DNA of 64,000 nucleotides from Calonectria ilicicola (taxonomy: Eukaryota > Ascomycota > Sordariomycetes > Hypocreales > Nectriaceae), in NCBI GenBank assembly GCA_020809705.1, contig CP085829.1, positions 1,302,001 to 1,366,000 of the forward strand, given 5' to 3'. Positions within the stretch are counted from its first letter, which is position 1. The number at the start of each line of letters is the position of its first letter. A model generated the notes under the pieces. It was not told the DNA's origin, ran no database searches, and saw only the letters and a program-made list of their open reading frames with translations. A program made the position numbers and the translations under genes. Below, piece after piece: positions 43,659 to 54,655 of this stretch.

Positions 43659-45911
43659 CTAGAAGTATTCTACCCCCTTGCGTAATCGAGTCGACTGCAT
43701 TTCTTCTTCATCCATGTCCATCACCATCGTAACATATCTCGAAGACGTAGCTCTTACCGCAACATATTCCTGCCACAAAGATTCATCTCTGAAATTAATT
43801 CCTTGAGTACCCAAGTCAGATGGGGTGGCTGATCTCCATGCCAATGCAATCGAATCTTGCACATCCCCCAAGGCCGCAACCGTCTCAGTCCGGCGATATA
43901 ATGTCACAGACCAGTATACAAGCACAACGGCAAGATATATCAAAATGACGAGGACTGCAAATACCATTGCCCCTCCAGAGGTGCCGAACCCATACCCAAA
44001 CCTCTCAGCCTCAAGGTACATCGTGAAAAGCTCCCGTTTCCATGTTTCCACCAACTCCTGTGGTGTTTCATACGTCTGGTTCCACTGATCAAATGTGTTT
44101 CTCGAGGTCCCGTTTGCGAAGAGTTGCGCTTCCCATCTCCCCATCCCAGTGCGGTTTTTGAGATTGGATACGACGATGCCGGCGTCGTCTGTATCGCTGG
44201 GTTTTAACAAGAATGAATCCGCGAATGCTGCCGTCCGTGCGATAGCATCTGTGACAATGGTACCTGTGAACATTTCTAAGACTTTTTGCACTTCGTAGTC
44301 ACCCTCCCGGCGCGAAACAGTCTCATTGGTGCTCCCTGGTCCGAAGAACTGGAACTCGCTTCCGTTGTCGAACGAGAGTGTATCTGAGAGGGCATCCATG
44401 AGGCCAAGAATATTCTCAAAATTTCTCGTACGGTTGATGTTGAGAGATCCCTGGGAGTTATTGTTCGGGGATTCGTTGCCGATATCGCCTAAGTCTAGGT
44501 ATGGCAGCCATGTTCGATCTATTCGGATGGCGGTAGCCCCATGATGAGTCTCTTGCCTCTTTTCATCATCAACAAAAATGGAGAGATCCGTTATATTGCT
44601 GCGTACTTGAGCACTCGCAGTCGGATCAAAGAAAATTCTGGTTGGAATCCAATGGGCCATGTAACTGCAAGCAGCGATGCGTATGCCAACTTCGCCACGA
44701 TAAAGATATGGCAATCGAGCATAAAACACAAGGGAGGATATGTTTTCATTTCGCGTCCCTTCCTTGCCATACGTTACTTCAAATAAAGCATCCTGTATCG
44801 AATTGTCCAAAATTTCTTTGCGAAGACTCTGACCACTAAGCACTTCTCGAATGCGGATGCAATAATCTGCGGGGTCGTCGGAAAAGCAGCTGAGTTCTTT
44901 GTATGGAAAAGACATATTAGGGGCTTGAGATGTGATGTTGTAATCTTCGAGGTTCCAGACGTTGCACTTGACATCTACAAGTGGTTGATAGTTCACCGAG
45001 GATGACGAGAGTCGAAGTCGGTAATTCTCTGTATGAGAAATGTCTCCAATGTCATAAAACTTAAATTGATTCTCAAGTTGACCCAGAGTTGTCACGGTTA
45101 ACAATGTCGGAGTAGAAAGAAATGTTCCTTTTGACGCATTTGACCACATATCTAGCTGACGACTGATTCTGCCCGAAGGATCTTGGAAGGTCAGGTTATT
45201 TCGCAGCCCGGAGTACTTCATACCTGACGCCCATGTGAATATGTCTGCCATTCCAGAAGCAGGACATAGATAGGTGTAAATTCCATATTCCTCTCTGCAA
45301 GCTGTCGCGTATGCATCCTCCCACAATGATCCGTTCAATATGTTTGGCCACACAGGGTCATATGGCGAGATTAAAAGTGGCATATAAACTTTTGAAAATG
45401 CGTTTGGGAGAGGGAACCATCCTGGCTTCGGGACTATGAGGATCGCCGAAGCTGGCCCGATGAGAGCGCAAAGGAGAATGCTTAGTAGCAGCAAAGCTGC
45501 GAGCAAAATAGCCCGAGGCGCAGCTCTCCAGAACCTAGGGTTGAACAAATAAGTGACATCAAAAATCCGATAGGCACCAGAGATGAGCGCAAAAGGGATC
45601 CCATCTCCAACAAGGTGCAGCCGAAATGTTTCCAGAGCCATAGTTCCTATAGACGCAATGACCAAAATTTCGTACAGCTTTGCTACAAGCTGAAGGGAAT
45701 TGACAATATTATTCGCCGAGACTTTGACGCCACCATCATCTGCACTACCTATTCCACGGATTGGGAACCAGTAGAGATGGGCAAAATTTATACCGAGAAG
45801 GAGTGCGGTGCATAGTATAGGAAGTAGATGGACGGTATAAGTCTTCCAATTACTCAGTCTGTTCTGGATGACCTTCGTCGGCCCCGATGCCATCACGCGC
45901 GTCATTTTCAT
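43659..45911 (-). CDS. Large fungal membrane protein, function unknown
   Basis: This is an uninterrupted 750-aa frame. Hydrophobic segments occur near residues 28-48 (HLLPILCTALLLGINFAHLY), about 78-100, and 130-158 (AILLAALLLLSILLCALIGPA), with one more near residue 670 (AMVFAVLVILIYLAVVLVYW). Between them is a roughly 500-residue hydrophilic region with many N-x-S/T sites and several Cys, which suggests a glycosylated extracellular or lumenal domain, followed by a short cytoplasmic tail. The layout matches a common class of uncharacterised Pezizomycotina membrane proteins. No catalytic motif was recognised. The gene is intact and single-exon. Confidence 0.75.
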   Translation of the reverse strand: MKMTRVMASGPTKVIQNRLSNWKTYTVHLLPILCTALLLGINFAHLYWFPIRGIGSADDGGVKVSANNIVNSLQLVAKLYEILVIASIGTMALETFRLHLVGDGIPFALISGAYRIFDVTYLFNPRFWRAAPRAILLAALLLLSILLCALIGPASAILIVPKPGWFPLPNAFSKVYMPLLISPYDPVWPNILNGSLWEDAYATACREEYGIYTYLCPASGMADIFTWASGMKYSGLRNNLTFQDPSGRISRQLDMWSNASKGTFLSTPTLLTVTTLGQLENQFKFYDIGDISHTENYRLRLSSSSVNYQPLVDVKCNVWNLEDYNITSQAPNMSFPYKELSCFSDDPADYCIRIREVLSGQSLRKEILDNSIQDALFEVTYGKEGTRNENISSLVFYARLPYLYRGEVGIRIAACSYMAHWIPTRIFFDPTASAQVRSNITDLSIFVDDEKRQETHHGATAIRIDRTWLPYLDLGDIGNESPNNNSQGSLNINRTRNFENILGLMDALSDTLSFDNGSEFQFFGPGSTNETVSRREGDYEVQKVLEMFTGTIVTDAIARTAAFADSFLLKPSDTDDAGIVVSNLKNRTGMGRWEAQLFANGTSRNTFDQWNQTYETPQELVETWKRELFTMYLEAERFGYGFGTSGGAMVFAVLVILIYLAVVLVYWSVTLYRRTETVAALGDVQDSIALAWRSATPSDLGTQGINFRDESLWQEYVAVRATSSRYVTMVMDMDEEEMQSTRLRKGVEYF

Positions 45912-47812
45912 GAGACCGGAGAGATGCTTCGCTATGGTGATGATAAGAGCGAGCGAGGTGGTATCGTATTACCGCGGAAATGAGAGTGGTAAGCGCCTCA
46001 CATGCTATGGGGTTTGGGGCGGGGTTATAGTTATATGGCTTTCACTGAGGCACTTGACCTAATGACTAGCCACGTTTTCCATTTTTCGTGTAACCACAAA
46101 AAGCGCATCCTATAGGTCTTTTTTTATAGCAAAGGTGTTTCAGCAGTGACATTGAAAGTCTTGGCATTCACTATGATTCGTGTGGGGGATCTAAGGTTGA
46201 AGCCACTCATCAAGTATTCGCCCTTGTCTCTGCACAGCCTCAATGTTGGCCAATCATGACCACCCACCATTCAACTTGACCTTGAAGCTGAAGAAAAAAT
46301 TGCGGTCAAGCTAGACTGATGCTACCATATGGCATGTGCTTAATTGGTGTAACCTTAAAAATGGATTTTTATCTGATGTGATATTCTTATCAAGTGATGG
46401 GCTCAAGGATCCTTGGATTGGTTTTGAGGTCTTGGCTGGCTTACTCGATGTACTGGGTAGGCTAATGTGCACACTGGTGTCAGCCTGGAATATTCCAATT
46501 TAACTATTGGGTCGGTTGGTTCATGTGACTGGATTTAGGAGGGTGAGGTAACAAAGCCCCCCAATAATAGACGCAAACTGCCATTTGCGCTTCGTCATCG
46601 CTAAAGAGTACCATTAATGCACCGCCCGATAACTAAGAGGCCCCTCTTAGCCGACTTGTGACCTTTTTTTAGGGTTGACACGACGTTGTGCCCGCACCCA
46701 ACTATGATTGGCTATGAGCCAATGCTCTACAAATCGCATGCACATAGTTTAAATGTATTACGGTAGTAGGTACCTCATTTCCACTTATAATCTGCCCTGT
46801 TTCGTAACGGGATACTAACTCTAACTTTGTTTAGATCTTCTTGCTAGATCGCGTCATTTCTGACGACCCCAACTGTGCGCAACTGCCTACGATAGTACTG
46901 ACGGGCTTCCTGTGTCTCCTTCATTCGCAGGTGGCTTTGCATGATTACGTCTTTTTCGCTTGTATAGAAGAAGAGGGTTAGTGACTTGGTTGTATTTCAA
47001 TTTTTACTTTATCTGGGGTAGTCGAGTTTGTCAGCTCCCTCAATCGAAGCCTATCTGCGATACAATTTTGTAAATCTTTCGGCTCTTTTCATTATTTGAG
47101 TGCCGGAGGCGATCAAGTGAACAAATGAGGAAGGACTTCGGCCATGGAACTTGCCAGGTATCAACAGTTCATAATACAAATTGTAATTTACTGGATCGTG
47201 ATGGTAATTAGTCTCTAGAATATTTCCAACGTTTTTACACCGCCGTTCGGAGGCCGAGAGAGCTGGCAATTCCCATCTGAGAATGTACTCCACTCGCGTA
47301 TTTGTGCATTATTGGCTCGCCTCCACTACGCATCAGCATCTCCACTTCATTATTGACCTCGGCCGAGTTTCCGGTACTGCATACAGTTACCCGCTTTGCG
47401 TTCTTTTTTGTGTTTTCAACACCCTTTTCATTGTCGCCTTCATAGGCTTAGTAGGTATTTAAGTTTGCTAATTGGTTCCGAGTGCCTGGTTACTATTGTT
47501 TCCTGAAAAATAACGGACAGCCTTAGCAGCTAGAATAGCCAAGTAAGATGCCGTGCATCAACCCAACAGCATCAACTCCTGGAAAACCAAAACCGACGCA
47601 TGACGTGGTTGGCTTAGAAATAGATGTGTTCAACCCCGCAAGCTCCACAGCCTCTGCAAATTCTGCAAGGTCTTTTTATTGATCCCAATGTAAAACTTTC
47701 GCCAGAGCCCAAACCAATGAGCATCATCGTCTATAGCAATTTGCTTTCCAATTACAGACTTTGAAACTAGAAATTTCTGCACCTCCCCATCCCTGTCTAT
47801 ATCATCTTCATC
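45912..47812. other. Long intergenic region
   Basis: This 1.9-kb region separates the decaying left side from the intact right-hand gene set. An 18-bp palindrome (CTAAGAGG-CC-CCTCTTAG) lies at 46633-46650. An 80-codon minus-strand frame at 47051-47293 has unremarkable composition and no neighbour exons. I could not support it as a gene. Confidence 0.4.
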
Positions 47813-49132
47813 ATGGTGAAAGTAGCCATCGCAGGCGCTTCAGGGCGTGAGTGTGGTGTATGATCTAAATTCAATTTCATCACTCAACTAATTCCTCTGG
47901 GGATTCAGAACTTGCCCAAGAAATTTTAGATGGACTTGTCAAAGCCGGGAAACATGGAATTGTTGCACTAGTGCGAAAGGTATCATCTGATTCTGGCCCC
48001 TTGGACGGCTATTGCGAGGGATACCGCTAAGACATTAGTTTACGTAGGACCCGAAGTCCTTTCCCGTTCTTTCGGGAGTTCAGTGGATGCAAACAAACTA
48101 TGAAAATAAAACCCACTTAATTGATCTCCTTGATGGAGTTCATACAGTTATGTCTTTCTTTGCCACTATTTCGGATCCAGATGGTGTCAATCAAAAGCGC
48201 CTGATTGATGCGGCCGTTGAAGCAGGTGTAAAGAGATACGCTGCTAGCGAATGGGCTATGTAAGGTTTCTACAATCCAATATCGAAGACTCTAGTTGCTA
48301 ATTTGAATCGCATGAAATAGAGGAGAGAAGTTGGATCAAGTAGTAGATATTATGCCATGGTATGAAGGCAGACTCGAAATCCGTGATTATCTGGAAAAGC
48401 TCAATCAAGAAAAGAAAGTGAGTTCCAAAGGCGACAGAAATCTTCACCTCGCTTAAGATATTACCTAATAACTCATAGGTCCTGGAGTATACTTTGTTCC
48501 ATCCGGGACTTTTTATGAATTACCTCGTTTTCCCACAGCAAACGACTCAGCATATCTCCTTGTTTCCGCTTTTATACGATTTACAAAACATGCGTGCGGT
48601 GGTTACGAAAGAAAGCATTGACGTCCAAGTTACGTACACAACCATTCAGGACATTGTAGCCGTTGTCGCTAAGGCAATAGAGTACCCTGGTGAATGGCCC
48701 ACAACGGGGGGTATCGCAGGATGCAATTTAACACACAGGCAGCTATTGGAGCTGGGTGAGAAGATACGCGGTGAGCCAATGGTCCCACAGAGCACCCGAA
48801 GAGCATAACCTACTTTGCTTCAAAATTGCTTTAGACTTTATGTGAAAAAGCTAATAGTTTTCTCTACAGGCAAACCATTCGATATAGAATGGCTTGAGGA
48901 GAAAGATCTTCGATCAGGAATACTTAAGGCGAGCTGGTTGCCCCCATATGATCACACAATTTTCGCCGCTCTCCCAAATGATGAGAGAGATGCTTTCACA
49001 CGGGCTGTAGTGATTGGAACACTCTTGGGAAATGCTAAAGGAGCTTGGAGGCCAACGGACGAATGGAATCGGCTTTTGCCAGATCACAAGTTCACTAGCG
49101 TGGAAGAATTCCTTCGAAAGGTTTGGCAGTAG
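47813..49132 (+). CDS. NmrA-like / isoflavone-reductase-like oxidoreductase
   Basis: Six exons (47813-47846, 47909-47979, 48048-48259, 48321-48417, 48479-48770, 48870-49132) give 322 aa. The start MVKVAIAGASGQLAQEI is the NAD(P)-binding glycine motif of atypical SDRs of the NmrA/isoflavone-reductase group. PWYEGRLEIRDYLE, LEYTLFHPGLFMNYL and a Lys in GVKRYAASEW fit that family, which includes phenolic-ether and isoflavone reductases. All introns are GT-AG. It opens the right-hand gene set, upstream of a Zn2Cys6 gene in the same orientation. It lacks an obvious copy of the shared palindrome in its promoter. The reaction is probably NADPH-dependent reduction, with the substrate unknown. Confidence 0.8.
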
Positions 49133-49626
49133 TTCTCAAATTTCTACTGAAGTGTTATTCTTTAATTAATTTACGGGATTGTTGAAGAAAAACCCCTTCA
49201 CTATCAGCAGAGTGTGGGAAACCATGCGCTAGTTTGAACCAATACCTGAAGTTGATTTTCCTCCCATGTCCTCAGATCAGAGATGATTCTGTACTCATAT
49301 GGTGTTGCAAAAAATACAAGTCCGCAAACTTAGAACCCAGTAATTTTTATGCTTAACTTTTTAAAAACGGCAATAAATATTAATCGACTTTCCAAATTAT
49401 CATATTCGCAGTGTCGTGTTTTGGGTTCTGTTGATCTCTGTCGCTAGCGGCACACGTGATTCCCACTTGGAGCCAGCGGAATATGTATTCCGCCCACCAA
49501 ATGTCTACGCGACTTTCCTCCATTGTTGCGATTCACTGCCTGAGCTTCTTCAAATCCACAAAATTGATTCGATAATATTGTTCATTGGGAAATTAAAGCA
49601 TCTCATTACGTTAATAAAAACGAACC
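49133..49626. other. Promoter region of the Zn2Cys6 gene
   Basis: These 494 bp lie between the NmrA gene and the regulator and contain the palindrome at 49477-49492. No gene was seen. Confidence 0.5.
49477..49492. promoter_or_regulatory. Palindromic site CGGAATATGTATTCCG
   Basis: This perfect palindrome, CGG-N10-CCG with AAT/ATT arms, lies about 135 bp before the regulator start. The same CGGAA-N6-TTCCG design recurs near the transporter, RidA/NmrA and ADH/GH3 promoters. It suggests autoregulation by the Zn2Cys6 protein. Confidence 0.55.
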
Positions 49627-52081
49627 ATGCCGCCAAAATCCAATCCTGGTTCAGCAGAGCAAGCCTTACCCCAAACTGACAGAAAGGTATCCACACCACG
49701 GAACAAGTATGTCTCAAAGGCATGTCAAGCGTGTCGAGGACGAAGAGCAAAGGTGAGAGAAAAATGAAGGACCAGAAGTTTAATCTATCAGGTCAATAAA
49801 GAAGCTCATTATTCTCAGTGTGATGGCAAAACACCCTGCTCGCGATGTTTGAGTCGCAAGCTGAATTGCATTTACACGCCTCAAGATATTCGGCGTGGAA
49901 CTGCTCCCATGGCATATGTTTGCCAACTCCAGGATCGCATCGCTTTGTTGGAGCAGATTCTGTGGCTGCACTCTATAGACATTGATGAGGCCGCCGCCCG
50001 GCTCAAGGAAAAGGAGAAAGCCGCAGCGGCAGAAATGCAGTCATCTATTTCGACGTCTTTGTCAGATCCTGACCAACTTGCTCTTGAGTTTACAGATGGA
50101 CTGAACCTTGATGAGTCATTGGACTATGAGCATGAAGGCGAAACTCGCTACTTTGGCCTAGCGAGTGGCCGACTGGAGTTTTGGCCATTATTAAAAGGTG
50201 ATTCTTGGTAGCGCTCCTGCGAGTTTTCTTTTATTGACACTTGCCTGAAGCTCATGTGGAGAAATATCGAGGAAGACAAAGCCACCACTATGTCTTCTCC
50301 AAATCATCGGACCAACAACCAGACCTTTATTCCTTTGCCATGGAAGGGGCCCCTGAAATCTCCGAAGAGCTTGAATCCCATTTACTAGATTTGTACTTTT
50401 ACTGGGAACAACCATGGGCTCAAATTGTCGATGAACGGCTTTTCCGCCAGAGCAAGGAGAATAACGGTCGTTATTACAGCCCACTTCTACTAAACTGCAT
50501 TCTCGCCACCGGAGCACGGCACTCGGATCGCCCGGAGGTTCGGTCTGACCAGAATGATCCCAATACGGCTGGACGCATGTTCCTAGACACGGCTGAAGTT
50601 TTACTCCATTTCGAACTCAAGGCTCCTAGTATCACCACTCTTCAATCAATGGCGATTCTAGGAACGCTTTATGTCGTGAGTATCGATACCAGAAAAATCC
50701 CATCTCTCTAATTGTTCGTAGGCGTTTGGATACGATGCAGCTGGTTGGTTGTATCAAGGTATGGCGATTAGGCTAGCCCTAGACATGGGCCTAAACTTGG
50801 ATCCTAAAGGCCTAGTCGAATCAAACCGGATCGACTCTGACGAAGCGAGGCTTCGAAGGCAGCTATACTGGACCTTGTTCTCCATCGACAAACTTTCAGC
50901 GAGCTATACAGGTAGAGTATGTACAATGCTGGTATGTTTCATAAAGTTCCCGTTGTTGATGATGGAGCTAAGTTGCCTTTCCATTTATCCAGAGTTCTCA
51001 GGCTATCGTAGCACCCTTGGAGCCCCCGCCCTCAGACACAAATCCATCTGGGACAGCTAGTCATGATCCTGTCTTACTCACCACTCTTCAAAATTCCCTG
51101 GCTAGCCATACACAAATTTTGGAAAAGATTTTATGCAATTTGTAAGTTTACAAACTTGTCGTTGAGAACAAACAGCTCATCATTCAGATACGGCCCAAAG
51201 AGACTCATTCCTCAAATGCAAAGACAATCGTTCTTTGATTCAACCTTGCTCACTCTGAAAGGGTGGTACTACACCCTGTCTCCCGAGTTAAAACCTGGTC
51301 GTTGTGGATCCAAAAATATGTTCCCTCAATCTTATGTCCTGTGCATGGTCTACCATACATCCATCATACTGTTAACGAAACCATTTTTACCAAGCACTGG
51401 TATGTCATATAAACCGGATTCATACGGATCGCAACCTCAATTTAGCCAAAAAGTTGCCAATCTGTGTCTCGATGCTGCGCACCAAATCAGCCATCTAGAT
51501 GACCAGTATAGGGAAGCGTTCGGCAGCTTCCGTAAGAGCCCCCTTACAGCAACGCATTGCAACCTTTCAGCAGTTCTAGCAATCTTGCATCCCATCAATA
51601 ACTCAGGTGGTGAGATCAAACCAGTCCAAATGGAAAGAGTGAATTCCTGCATAAACACATTAAAGGAGCTATCCGAATCATGGACTCCCCCGAAACGTTA
51701 CTATTCCCGAGTTCAGCAAATAGTTCAAGCAAGAACGAGCGAAAGGTCTTCAGGTTCTTCTATAGGATTTGATTTTAACTCTATTGAAGATACTGGGCTT
51801 ATCCATCTTACAGCAAATTCCGCCAATGCAGAAGATGAGACACCACCTCGCCAACTCCACTTACACCAAGATATTAGTGGGGTGACTCACGGTCAGAGTA
51901 AGATATCCCTATCCCCAATCAAAGAAAAAGAAGCCTTTTGCTCATAAAAGATGCATTTTAAGATATCGAATCCACGTCTTTATTTCCTGATTGTCTAAAC
52001 CTGGATATGGTTTTTGACGCACAATATGACGGGTTGGACCTTCATTTTGATTGGGATTTTGACGTAAACCGGCAGAATTAA
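49627..52081 (+). CDS. Zn2Cys6 fungal transcription factor
   Basis: Seven exons (49627-49752, 49819-50197, 50251-50675, 50722-50931, 51002-51141, 51188-51897, 51963-52081) give about 702 aa. The zinc cluster CQACRGRRAKCDGKTPCSRCLSRKLNC spans the first intron, and a leucine-patterned coiled coil (LQDRIALLEQILWL) follows. The middle homology region includes GYDAAGWLYQGMAIRLALDMGLNLD and RRQLYWTLFSIDKLSASYTGR. The C-terminus is acidic and aromatic (LNLDMVFDAQYDGLDLHFDWDF), a likely activation domain. The last two exon joins are my best choice. The dimerising coiled coil fits binding to inverted CGG half-sites such as those found in the neighbouring promoters. It is probably nuclear, regulates the right-hand set, and has no broken codons. 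Confidence 0.82.
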
Positions 52082-52307
52082 TGGAACATTTAATTTAATT
52101 ACAATAATAAGGAGTCTTTCACCTAATTTGTTGGTTGGGGTTGATTGCTTTGTTGTCCTATGCTCGCTATTAATCATCAATCGCTACAGTAAAAAGACCA
52201 CCTGCAACATGTGATACTGCACAACCAACGTAAAACTACGCCAATAAAGAATGAAGATAATGTTTATATAGCTATTCCAACTCGAATGGAATTATGCAGG
52301 CTCTGTA

Positions 52308-53939
52308 TCAAAACTTGCGTGCAGGCGTACGTGCCTCAAACAACTCGTCAAGCTCAGACCAAGATTTTCCCTTTGTTTCTGGTACGACAAAGAAGGCAAC
52401 AGCTCCAAGAATTATCAATGGCCCGAGGAAAATAAGGCCAGTTTTGGGGCCCAGGTTAGCTTCGTCCGCATTGATGAGATATGGAATCGCAACGCTCCAC
52501 CCGAGGTTCACCGCAGCATTGGTTGCAGTGGCAATGGCCGTTGTCTTGGCGCGAAGTCGAGTAGACGAGATTTCTCCAACAAGAGTCCATCCAATTGCCC
52601 CCACGGAAAGAAAATAAAGGATATTCCAGATAATGCTAAAAGTAGCCAAGGCTCTACCATTTCCCCTGGTCCCAACGCCTACCCATCCTAAAACTGACAT
52701 TGCAACTAAGCAGGGAGCCATTCCGTACATACCAAACATGAGCTGTGGGCGCCGGCCTACATGTTCGACAAGGCTAAAGGCGATAATTATGGCAAAAAGA
52801 GATAGTAGCGTTGAAATGATGGTGATGAGAAATGCGTTTGATAAACCAGAGAGGTTCAAGAAGTAGGCTAGATAGTTTCCACATAGCGGATAGCCAGAGA
52901 ATTGTTGCATCACCATGGGAAGACAAGCAAGTAGTGTTCGTCGTAAATCTGCTCCCTTGAAGCAATCAAAATAAGAAACCTTGTCGCTGCTTAGTTCTCG
53001 TTCGTGAGCAACGGTTGCTTTCATAATCTCTAGGTCACCCTGGACAGAATAAGCTGGCTCTTGTCCTCTTAGGGTCACAAGCGCTTTCTCGGCTGCATCG
53101 AATCGTTCGATACTGACGAGATAGTAGGGTGATTCTGGAACAAGAAAGGCGAACAGGACTCCACAGATGACACCAATACCAAACTGAGAGACAATGGCTG
53201 CCTTCCATGACCAGGGCCCGTCAATCTTAGACGTTCCTTCCAGGACGCAAGAAGCTAAGAAAGATCCAAGGGAAATCCAAAATTGGAATAAAGACAACAG
53301 AAACCCTCTGATGTGAACTGGTGCCAGCTCTGAGACATAGGCTGGCGTATTACCTTGCATGAAACCCATGGCCATACCGAAGAGCAATTTAGCGACAACC
53401 CAGACCTTCCAGTTGGGAGAGACTAGCTCGACAACAGTGCCAATCATGGTCAATCTATTTGTCTGTTAGTAGTGGGCTTATTGGTGTATGCCTCTGGCAG
53501 TTACGACATCGCATCATTTTAGAAGAAGGGTAATGGTTACTGACATCAATGTGGTGTAAAAACAGATTCTTCGGCCAAACATGTCATTCAGAGTCCCGAC
53601 AACGAAGGCACCAACTATGGCCGCAACAAATTGGCAGATCGTCCATACAAGTTGTCTGTTCGCCGGTAGAGTCCATGATTCAAGCGTGTCATCGTAAACG
53701 CCAAACTTTTTCACGTATTCTGCGTTTGCGATAATAGACCCGATCAGAGTCAGGTCGTATCCAATTAGCACAGCTAGGCTTGCGCAAGCGAAACAAGCCA
53801 GCGTTGCTCGCCATGATCGTCCAAGTTGGATGAAGTGCTCACGCCACTTCACGGTGACGGACACATTTTCGACATCGCCCACGGTGGCTTCGGGATCTGC
53901 AAGTTTCTCGATTGAGACGGACTCCTTTTCTTTCGACAT
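52308..53939 (-). CDS. MFS sugar-type permease
   Basis: Two exons (53939-53545, 53454-52308; 90-nt intron) give 513 aa. The protein has the sugar-porter signature: GTLNDMFGRR after TM2, PESPYYL near the middle and PETKGKSWSELDELFE at the end, with 12 hydrophobic segments. It resembles fungal alpha-glucoside/maltose-type permeases, but substrates in this family range from sugars to quinate and glucosides. It ends 226 bp from the regulator, converges with it, and shares a promoter region with the second MFS gene. It may import the inducing compound. The gene is intact. Confidence 0.82.
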
Positions 53940-54655
53940 TTCGCGTCAGCCTTAGCGAAGTCCAAATTGAGGAGGAATATTTGAAAGATGACCGTTCAAG
54001 ATAATGAACTGAATTTTAAGGTTTTTCTTGTTAGCGTCGGTCCGAGTTCATGAACAGTGGTGGCTAGCAAAGATGATGTTGTTCAATAGCAAACACCTCT
54101 AAGTTCATCGGTTGCGATCTGCTCCTTTATAACCAATGTTATCTACATCATTCACGCGATTCATGGCTTTCAGCCTATCTAGGTTTCATTTCTGAACTCA
54201 ATAGATAACTCCAATTCCCCCGCGATTATTGAAACTCTCCCCACAGGCTAGTAGATGTCACTTGACATTTTAGCGTGCAGGGGCTACGCGAAGCGGAAAA
54301 TACGTTCCTCGCCCAAGAAAATCGTACCAATCTCGCCAGAAACGCCAAGATCCAGAAGTAGTATTTCATTAGCGGCGGAATATACGCCCCCCCGGCCATC
54401 TTGTCTCAACGATGGGCGGAATTCACGAAGCAGTCGCGACCTCTTGACATTTACACTTCATCCCCTCATTGAATGGTTGTTTAGTCTGCTGAAGAAAGGG
54501 CCTTGATTTCGTTACGATCGATTTATTACGCCTTCAATGGTTCGTCGGGTAAACTGAACTTGCATTCATAAAAGCATTCGGTCACGAATTTTTGATATCT
54601 GCATCAGATTCTCCAGCTGCGCGCCACTAAGAACCAATCTAACCCGACCGGGCCT
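53940..54655. promoter_or_regulatory. Divergent promoter of two MFS genes with CGGAA sites
   Basis: CGGAAAATACGTTCCT (54294-54309) is a one-mismatch copy of the shared palindrome. Further CGGAAT half-sites lie at 54376-54381 and 54417-54422. The region separates the sugar-type permease from the second MFS transporter, so one regulator could serve both. An open frame at 54255-54506 overlaps the sites and looks random. Confidence 0.45.

Noticed and set aside
46633..46650. 18-bp palindrome CTAAGAGG-CC-CCTCTTAG as a terminator
   Set aside because: It lies far from any gene end and lacks a T-run; kept only as a note in the spacer entry.
47051..47293. 80-codon minus-strand frame
   Set aside because: There is an ATG but no recognisable domain, no exons nearby and no supporting context.
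54255..54506. Frame between the two MFS genes
   Set aside because: It overlaps the CGGAA sites in a divergent promoter and has random composition.
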